Assembly: GCA_030834965.1 (NCBI GenBank)
Contig: JAUQWW010000063.1
Location: forward strand, 1 to 44,475
Reading direction: 5' to 3'
DNA length: 44,475 nt
Origin: Gallionellaceae bacterium
Lineage (GTDB): Bacteria; Pseudomonadota; Gammaproteobacteria; Burkholderiales; Gallionellaceae
Below the pieces are notes generated by a model that had not been told where the DNA came from, did not search any database, and saw only the letters and a list, made by a program, of their open reading frames with translations. Both the position numbers and the translations under genes were made by a program. The stretch's first letter is position 1. The number at the start of each line of letters is the position of its first letter. Below are positions 39,300 through 44,475 of the stretch, one piece after another.

Positions 39300-41423
39300 A
39301 TGAAGACACGCAGCAATGTTCTGGGATGCTTTACATTGAGTCTGTTAACGGCAGCTTTAAGCCAGGCAGCATACGCGGCGGAAGATGCGCAGGTGATGGA
39401 AGAGGTGGTGGTGAGCGGATCGCGCGCTGCTACAAAGTTGTCAGAAACGCCGGTGGCAATCGGTGTTGTGAATAACAAGACGCTGAAGCGCGACAAGCCG
39501 AAAACTATGGGCGAGGTAATTAATCGCATTGCCGGGGTAAGCTGGAACGATCTCGGCAACGAGCAGCACAGCATGGGTATTCGCCAGCCGAACAATACCA
39601 ATGCAGTGTATCAATATCTGGAGGATGGCATCCCCATTCGTCCGTTGGGTGTATTCAACCATAATTCGTTGAATGAAATGAATCTGGCAGGGACTGAAAG
39701 CGTGGAAGTGGTAAAGGGCGCAGCATCATCCTTGTATGGTAGTAACGCGGTGGGTGGTGCGGTGAATTTTATGACTGCGCGACCTTCGCTTATGCCATAT
39801 GCCAATGTTGGCCTGCGGCATGACGATACAGCAGGTTTTAGCCGCCTTGATACCGGGGCCAGCAATTCCTGGGGAAATTTCGGCATGCGTTTTTCTCATT
39901 ACAGTTCGCGCCGAGATTCTAACAATTGGCAGAATTACAGCGGAGGCGACAAAGATTCTTTCACGTTGCGCGGCGATTATGCCTTGAGCGCCTCGTCACT
40001 CGGTTATGCGACGTTGACGCACAATAATCTCGATAGCGAAATGACAGGCAGTATATTTGAAAATGATTACCAAACTCGCCCGGGTTTTAGCTACAACTCA
40101 TTCACATATCGCAAGGATAAAACGACTCGGGTGAATATCGCTTGGGAAGGGGAAACCACTCACAATGGTCAAACCACTGCTACTGTCTTTTCACGCAAGA
40201 ATGACCATGGACAGATACCGAGCTACACCATCACCGGTTGTGCCGGGGCAGCCTGCAAAGGTACGATCAACAATAACCATGTCAGTTCGTTAGGCTTTGA
40301 TGTGAAGCACCAGCAAGATTTTGACTGGATGCGTTCGCGCCTGATCGCAGGGGCATATTTCGACCAAACTTCCAATCCGTATGTCAGTGACAATCTGAGT
40401 ATCGTAAGGGACGTAGCGTCTGGCAGATACATCAGCTATACCATTTCGAGCGCAGCAGTACCGACTGGGGTACGCAATTATGAGACTGATATCAAAAATA
40501 CGGCGTTGTTTGCTCAGTGGGAATTGTCACCGATGGAGAAAGTGCGCGTGGTCGTCGGCGGGCGCTCTGACACAATCGATTACGACTATAAAAACAATCT
40601 GACCCCGGGTGCAAATTATGGTGCGGCTTCTGAATCACGCAGCTTCTCGCACTTTAGTCCCAAGGTGGGCGCTACATATGCAATGAGCAATAATAGCAGT
40701 ATATATGCCAATGTCAGTGAGGGTTTTACCCCGCCTGAAGTAAGTGCCTTATATGGCAAGTCTGCCGTGCCGAATCTTATGCCATCCACTTACAACAACT
40801 ACGAGATCGGGTTGCGCATGGCATTCCTCGATGGCGCGCTCAAGCTGGATTCTGCGTTGTATCGTCTGGATGGGCGCGACACAATTGTCAGTTACACTAT
40901 TGCACCGGGTAACAGTGAAAACCGCAATGCCGGGCGTACACGCAGCGCCGGCCTGGAATTAGGATTAGGCTGGGAAAGTGGTGCGTTTGATGCGCGTTTG
41001 GGTACCACCATATCGAGCCACCGTTTTGTGCAATATAGGGCATCCGGGGCGCTTGATTATAGCGGCAAGGAAATGCCGCAAGCACCCAGCAATATTACCA
41101 CCGCGGAAGTTGGCTACAAGCCGGTGCAAGGTGCGCGGGTGGCGCTGGAAGTGGTCAATCAAGGAGAATATTGGATGAATAACGCGAATACCGTGCGCTA
41201 CCCCGGTCATGCCTTGTTTAATCTGCGCGGCAATTATCAGTTCACAGGTGGTTGGGAAGCTTGGCTGCAAGGTCGCAATCTGGGCGATAAGCATTATTCC
41301 GATTCTGCGTCGAGTTCCTATTCCGGCTCGGGTGCATATACGCCCAACACACAGAATCAGTACACCGTGGGTGCGCCTCGCAGTTTTATGGTTGGGCTAA
41401 CCTACACCTTCGCGGGCAAATAG
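39300..41423 (+). CDS. TonB-dependent outer-membrane receptor
   Basis: 707 aa. A signal peptide (residues 1-26, ending AAYA-AED) is followed by a TonB-box-like EEVVVSGSR and a plug domain (VAIGVVNNKTL, LEDGIPIRPLG, GTESVEVVKGAASSLYGSNAVGGAVNF). The rest is a 22-strand barrel with alternating aromatic strands (VNIAWEGETT, YANVSEGFTPPEVSALYG, YNNYEIGLRM) and a last strand FMVGLTYTFAGK. One extracellular loop has a CAGAAC pair. It imports a ligand through the outer membrane using TonB energy. The substrate is not readable. Its partners are not the usual siderophore genes but a Cys-bearing beta-propeller and a thioredoxin-like protein, which hints at a metal (copper?) or thiol-sensitive ligand. 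Confidence 0.9.
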   Translation: MKTRSNVLGCFTLSLLTAALSQAAYAAEDAQVMEEVVVSGSRAATKLSETPVAIGVVNNKTLKRDKPKTMGEVINRIAGVSWNDLGNEQHSMGIRQPNNTNAVYQYLEDGIPIRPLGVFNHNSLNEMNLAGTESVEVVKGAASSLYGSNAVGGAVNFMTARPSLMPYANVGLRHDDTAGFSRLDTGASNSWGNFGMRFSHYSSRRDSNNWQNYSGGDKDSFTLRGDYALSASSLGYATLTHNNLDSEMTGSIFENDYQTRPGFSYNSFTYRKDKTTRVNIAWEGETTHNGQTTATVFSRKNDHGQIPSYTITGCAGAACKGTINNNHVSSLGFDVKHQQDFDWMRSRLIAGAYFDQTSNPYVSDNLSIVRDVASGRYISYTISSAAVPTGVRNYETDIKNTALFAQWELSPMEKVRVVVGGRSDTIDYDYKNNLTPGANYGAASESRSFSHFSPKVGATYAMSNNSSIYANVSEGFTPPEVSALYGKSAVPNLMPSTYNNYEIGLRMAFLDGALKLDSALYRLDGRDTIVSYTIAPGNSENRNAGRTRSAGLELGLGWESGAFDARLGTTISSHRFVQYRASGALDYSGKEMPQAPSNITTAEVGYKPVQGARVALEVVNQGEYWMNNANTVRYPGHALFNLRGNYQFTGGWEAWLQGRNLGDKHYSDSASSSYSGSGAYTPNTQNQYTVGAPRSFMVGLTYTFAGK

Positions 41424-41427
41424 TAAT

Positions 41428-41454
41428 GGCGGTGGCAGCCTTTCGGCTGCCGCC
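41428..41454 (+). terminator. Hairpin after the receptor gene
   Basis: GGCAGCC-TTTC-GGCTGCC (41434-41451), extended by GGC/GCC pairs across a 3-base bulge, begins four bases after the receptor stop. Only a short T-run follows (ACTTTTC about 7 bases later). It may be a partial terminator or an intercistronic hairpin within the receptor-propeller operon. Confidence 0.5.
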
Positions 41455-41572
41455 TGTCTGACTTTTCTCAACCTGCCCGGAATGGTTACTTGTTTCATTA
41501 ATCGAATGGTTGGTGATTACATAAGATGCACTTGGCTGGTACATACTTGTTAGACCTGAAGGAAGTGGCAAA

Positions 41573-42793
41573 ATGAAAAAAATATCGCTCGCCCTGTTTC
41601 TTGCCGCAATCAGTTTTGGGCCGGCTCAGGCTGCATCGCAGCCTGCCTCGGCAAAATCTCAGGACATGGCAAAGAGATGGCAAGCGTCCCTTGCCCGAAT
41701 ACCACTTGCAGTTACCGCCACGTTTGATGCGAATGGCAGACTGTGGCTGGCATCAGTGAAAGACGGACGTGTCATGGTGAGCCATTCTGATGACCAAGGC
41801 AAAACTCTTAGCACGCCGGTTGCGGTTAATCCGGAATTCGAATTCATTGCCGCAGACGGTGAGAACCGCCCGAAAATATTGGTAGCTGGCAATGGCAATA
41901 TTTATGTTTCCTACACGCAGAGCCTGGAGACGCCTTTTGCTGGCAATGTTCGCTTCAGCCGCTCGGTGGACGGGGGGAAGAGCTTTTCGGTGCCGTTCAC
42001 TGTAAATGACAATCTTGAGCTCTTTACCCACCGCTTCGATTCCATGGGGATTAATGAGCGCGGTCAGATATACATTGCCTGGCTGGACAAGCGCGATGCT
42101 TCAGACGCGAATAAGAGAGGCGAGAAATACAGCGGCATTACGGTTTATTACGCTATTTCTGATGATGAAGGTAAGAGCTTCCATGCCGACATCAAGGCTG
42201 CCGATCATTCCTGCGAATGCTGCCGCGTGGCGATGGCGATAGACACAGACGGCACACCAGTAATTGCCTGGCGGAGTATTTTTGGCAAGAATGTCCGCGA
42301 CCACGCCATGCTGCGGCTGGACGGCAAATCGCAGCCTATCCGCCTGAGCCATGACAACTGGGAAATCGATGCTTGTCCGCACCACGGCCCGGCAGCTTCC
42401 ATTGGCAGCGATGGTGTTTACCATTTTGTCTGGTTCGACAACGCACCTGAGCGGAAAGGCCTGTTCTACGCACATTCTTCAGATCAGGGAAAGAGTTTTT
42501 CCACACCGTTGAACTTCGGGAATTTCAAGGCACAATCCTCCCACCCGCATGTATTAAGTCTGGGCAAGCGCGTTTATATCGCCTGGAAGGAATTTGATGG
42601 CGAGGCCACCAGCATCTTCCTGATACATTCCGGCGACGGAGGCAAGCAATGGTCTGCGTCCACCAAAATTGCATCCACTAACGACACATCGGATCATCCG
42701 TTTCTGATCGGCGATGGCAAGAATGCCTATCTCTCCTGGAATGCCGCTAAAGAGGGCTTCCGCCTGATTGCGTTGCCGGACGGTGCGCAGTGA
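41573..42793 (+). CDS. Exported Asp-box beta-propeller with a CxCC cysteine cluster (sialidase-like fold)
   Basis: 406 aa. Signal peptide residues 1-20 (MKKISLALFLAAISFGPAQA), so periplasmic or surface. Five Asp-box turns mark a six-bladed propeller: SHSDDQGKTLS (70-80), SRSVDGGKSFS, AISDDEGKSFH, AHSSDQGKSFS and IHSGDGGKQWS. The blade between boxes 3 and 4 carries HSCECCR (Cys214, Cys216, Cys217) and, about 50 residues on, ACPHHGP (Cys268, His270, His271), a plausible metal or haem site. A RIP tripeptide near residue 42 recalls sialidases, but nothing else supports sialic acid hydrolysis. GAAGGAAG upstream. It lies between the TonB receptor and a thioredoxin-like gene, so I infer ligand binding or handling after import. 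Confidence 0.82.
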   Translation: MKKISLALFLAAISFGPAQAASQPASAKSQDMAKRWQASLARIPLAVTATFDANGRLWLASVKDGRVMVSHSDDQGKTLSTPVAVNPEFEFIAADGENRPKILVAGNGNIYVSYTQSLETPFAGNVRFSRSVDGGKSFSVPFTVNDNLELFTHRFDSMGINERGQIYIAWLDKRDASDANKRGEKYSGITVYYAISDDEGKSFHADIKAADHSCECCRVAMAIDTDGTPVIAWRSIFGKNVRDHAMLRLDGKSQPIRLSHDNWEIDACPHHGPAASIGSDGVYHFVWFDNAPERKGLFYAHSSDQGKSFSTPLNFGNFKAQSSHPHVLSLGKRVYIAWKEFDGEATSIFLIHSGDGGKQWSASTKIASTNDTSDHPFLIGDGKNAYLSWNAAKEGFRLIALPDGAQ

Positions 42794-42800
42794 GATCAGT

Positions 42801-43280
42801 ATGAAATGGATTATTTCCCTGTTGTTGTGTTTAAGTGCAGCTTGCGCTTCTGCCGCACAGGAGACTAAACACTTCGTGCGGGGCAGCTATCAGGAAATTG
42901 TCTCCGCGCGCGCGGGCAAGCCTTTCATCATCGGATTCTGGTCGCTCACCTGCACGAATTGCATTGACGATCTGGCAATGTTCGGCAAGCTGGCGAAAAA
43001 ATACCGCGACCTGGATTTGGTGCTGGTCGCCACCGATACGCCGGAGCAAAAGCGGGAGCTTGCGCACACCTTGCAACGCTATCGCCTAGAGCGCACAGAA
43101 TCGTGGGTGTTTGCCGACGGCTTTGTAGAGCGCCTGCGCTACGAAGTGGATCCCCAATGGTACGGAGAATTGCCGCGCACCTATTTTTATGATGCGCGAG
43201 GAAATGCAGTCGCAGTGAGCGGCAAGCTTGAACGTGTACAGATCGAGCGTTGGCTGCGCGAGAACAAGAAGCCCAAGTAA
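42801..43280 (+). CDS. Periplasmic TlpA-like thioredoxin-fold protein
   Basis: 159 aa from the ATG at 42801, eight bases after the propeller stop; the open frame reaches back to 42768 over that gene. Signal peptide residues 1-19 (MKWIISLLLCLSAACASAA). Thioredoxin fold: GKPFIIGFWSLTCTNC with the CTNC active site, LVLVATDTPEQKREL, and the cis-Pro strand LPRTYFYDARGNAVAVSG. The protein is short and simple, like copper-site or cytochrome-maturation reductases (TlpA, ResA). Its obvious substrate candidate is the CxCC cluster of the adjacent propeller, which it could keep reduced. Confidence 0.85.
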   Translation: MKWIISLLLCLSAACASAAQETKHFVRGSYQEIVSARAGKPFIIGFWSLTCTNCIDDLAMFGKLAKKYRDLDLVLVATDTPEQKRELAHTLQRYRLERTESWVFADGFVERLRYEVDPQWYGELPRTYFYDARGNAVAVSGKLERVQIERWLRENKKPK

Positions 43281-43744
43281 TGGCAATGGGTAATGACGGT
43301 GCTGCTGTTGATCGCCGTTCGGCTTCCAGCCATCCCCCAACTCTCGCCTATGATCTTTCAAGGGCGTCAGTTCAGAACGCCGATAAATCTCATCGCGTAA
43401 GGCGCAGCAGCATTTGATGCTGCGGAAAATTGTAGTTCCGGCATAACATCCGGCGCAGCCGGATGATTAGCCTCCACTGCAAAATGCCGCACCTCGGGTG
43501 CGACATTTTCGGCTACGACATAACATTTCGCTACGCTCAATATAAGCCTTCGCCGCAATTTGTCGCAGTGCATTTCCGCACTGCGACAAATTGTCGCGCG
43601 ACATCATGTCACATTCCCAAATCATTTCGCCGGCTATAAAGTTCGTTTGGCCATGCGAGCAGAAGCGAGCATACGCGATGCCGATGCTCAGCTCTGTTGG
43701 CAGCTTGGCCGCACAACAAACTAAACCTGAGAAAGGAGCCTGTC
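43281..43744. other. 464-base intergenic region rich in hairpins
   Basis: No credible gene. At least four hairpins lie at 43407-43592, listed separately. The last 120 bases carry a possible -10 (TATAAA near 43635) and the AGGAG ribosome site of the AbrB-like gene. Base composition in the middle is palindrome-driven. Confidence 0.5.
43407..43592. repeat. Cluster of four palindromes (REP-like)
   Basis: GCAGCA/TGCTGC at 43407-43423; CATCCGGC-GCA-GCCGGATG at 43447-43465; an 11-bp stem with one mismatch around CGCACC-TCG-GGTGCG at 43482-43508; and a perfect 15-bp stem at 43557-43571 / 43578-43592 (AATTTGTCGCAGTGC and complement). The last two share the TGTCGCA / GTGCGACA core with the dyad at 39208-39228. 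Confidence 0.75.
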
Positions 43745-43948
43745 ATGATAAACGTAACGGTACGCAAGCAAGCTGGGGCAGCCATCGTGACCATCCCGGC
43801 AGAGGTACTTGAAAAGCTGCGCATTACGGTAGGCAGCAAACTTGAATTTAATGTGTCGGATGGTGTTGTGACAGTGCGCCCCTCTGTAAAAAGGAAAGGC
43901 TACCCATTGCTGGAATTGTTGCAAGGCCAGGTTGGCGTGACGTGCTGA
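43745..43948 (+). CDS. AbrB/MazE-type swapped-hairpin DNA-binding protein, without a toxin partner
   Basis: 67 aa from the ATG at 43745 (AAAGGAG upstream). INVTVRKQAGAAIVTIPAEVLEKLRITVGSKLEFNV is the SpoVT/AbrB fold of MazE-like antitoxins; GYPLLELLQGQ resembles the start of the toxin-binding tail, which then stops early (VGVTC). No toxin gene follows: the next gene, 42 bases on, is a response regulator. It is either an orphan or truncated antitoxin, or a small transcription factor. Confidence 0.75.
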   Translation: MINVTVRKQAGAAIVTIPAEVLEKLRITVGSKLEFNVSDGVVTVRPSVKRKGYPLLELLQGQVGVTC

Positions 43949-43990
43949 TCGGCAGCTGATTTGTCTGCTGCTGTTGCAGTCGTCAATTTC

Positions 43991-44475
43991 ATGAATTCAA
44001 ACTTAAATGAACAGACATCGCTGTTTCTGGTGGATGACGATGCCATCTTTTGTAAGGTGCTGTGCAGGGCACTGGAGAAGCGTGGTTTCGCGGTAACAGT
44101 TGCGCACAGCGTGGAAGATGCCATGCCGTTGGCAAAAAACAACCCGCCGGAGTACGCAGTAATAGACTTGAAAATGAATGGCGCATCCGGCCTGGTGCTG
44201 GTTGAAACTTTGCACGAACTTGACCCGGCTACGCGCATCGTAGTGTTGACCGGATATGCCAGCATCGCCACCGCAGTGGAAGCCATCAAGCTGGGTGCCA
44301 CCCAATATCTTTCCAAACCGGCGAATGCCGATGAAATCGTGGCTGCATTTGGTCACGTTGCCAGCCCCGACGTACCCCTCAACGCTCAGCTCCAGACGGT
44401 GGAACGACTGGAGTGGGAGCACATCCAGCGTGTCTTGCAGGAATATCAGGGCAACATCTCTGCAACAGCACGCGC
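43991..44475 (+). CDS. regA: RegA/ActR/PrrA-family redox response regulator, 3' end outside window
   Basis: 161 codons visible from the ATG at 43991; no stop is reached. Receiver: VDDD pocket, acceptor Asp59 in AVIDLKMNGASGL, VVLTGY and SKPAN. After a short proline-containing linker comes WEHIQRVLQEYQGNISATAR, the start of the Fis-type HTH, worded as in the RegA family (usually followed by an RRTLQRKL-type recognition helix, here beyond the edge). Family members, phosphorylated by RegB/PrrB, control respiration, carbon and nitrogen fixation in response to redox state. The kinase gene is not in view. No good Shine-Dalgarno sequence precedes the ATG. Confidence 0.8.
   Translation, partial: MNSNLNEQTSLFLVDDDAIFCKVLCRALEKRGFAVTVAHSVEDAMPLAKNNPPEYAVIDLKMNGASGLVLVETLHELDPATRIVVLTGYASIATAVEAIKLGATQYLSKPANADEIVAAFGHVASPDVPLNAQLQTVERLEWEHIQRVLQEYQGNISATAR

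Noticed and set aside
38950-39303. 117-codon ORF running into the receptor start
   Set aside because: No ribosome site, mixed composition, and it overlaps the receptor's ribosome site; judged spurious.
41573-42793. Calling the propeller an exo-sialidase
   Set aside because: Asp boxes and a RIP tripeptide occur in many propellers; I cannot see the arginine triad or Tyr/Glu pair, and there are no sialic acid genes near.

Overview
The window looks like a chromosomal segment of a betaproteobacterium. A relative of the Gallionellaceae / Nitrosomonadales is my best guess. The grounds are the XrtA/PEP-CTERM regulators prsK and prsR, a RegA-type response regulator, a MutL that carries the nuclease motif, and an rpf (DSF) locus. 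This placement is inferred from gene content only. I see no tRNA, rRNA, CRISPR array, prophage or insertion sequence, so this is a gene-dense core-type region with several small repeat elements.

Layout. (1) Bases 1-9300 are an exopolysaccharide / PEP-CTERM segment. It holds a UDP-HexNAc dehydrogenase followed by the first codons of an epimerase, an HtrA-like protease, two overlapping NarL-type receiver genes, the PEP-CTERM-associated sugar transferase, and the PrsK/PrsR two-component system. Nearly identical 19-bp elements sit upstream of the sugar transferase and of prsR. (2) Bases 9300-11900 hold YceI, an unknown membrane protein, and htpX behind a good match to a heat-shock (RpoH) promoter. 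(3) Bases 11900-16550 are a minus-strand cluster: aldolase/short-chain dehydrogenase fusion, mtnP, apt, mtnA. It reads as a 5'-methylthioadenosine / 5'-deoxyadenosine salvage route of the DHAP-shunt type. (4) Bases 16600-21460 hold an acidic small protein, a CHASE2 / SH3 / M48 protease operon, and two unknown exported proteins. (5) Bases 21586-25493 hold arnC, a split arnA (formyltransferase and decarboxylase as two genes) and arnD, with a heptanucleotide tandem repeat running into the arnD start codon. (6) Bases 25500-33620 hold an HDOD protein, a SEC-C/TPR/SGNH fusion, ugd, miaA, an MFS transporter and mutL. (7) Bases 33950-38595 are a DSF quorum-sensing locus: rpfF converging on an rpfG-rpfC operon. 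A structured, GEMM-like RNA lies in the rpfG leader. (8) Bases 39300-43280 hold a TonB-dependent receptor, a cysteine-bearing Asp-box beta-propeller and a thioredoxin-fold protein. I read these as one uncharacterised uptake/redox module, flanked by related palindromes. (9) The right end holds an orphan AbrB/MazE-type protein and a RegA-type regulator cut by the window edge.

Themes. Surface polysaccharide and signalling dominate: UDP-sugar dehydrogenases, Ara4N-type genes, PEP-CTERM regulation, DSF perception and c-di-GMP turnover by RpfG. The least explained parts are the receptor/propeller/redoxin module, the RNA in the rpfG leader and the fused aldolase-dehydrogenase of the mtn cluster.
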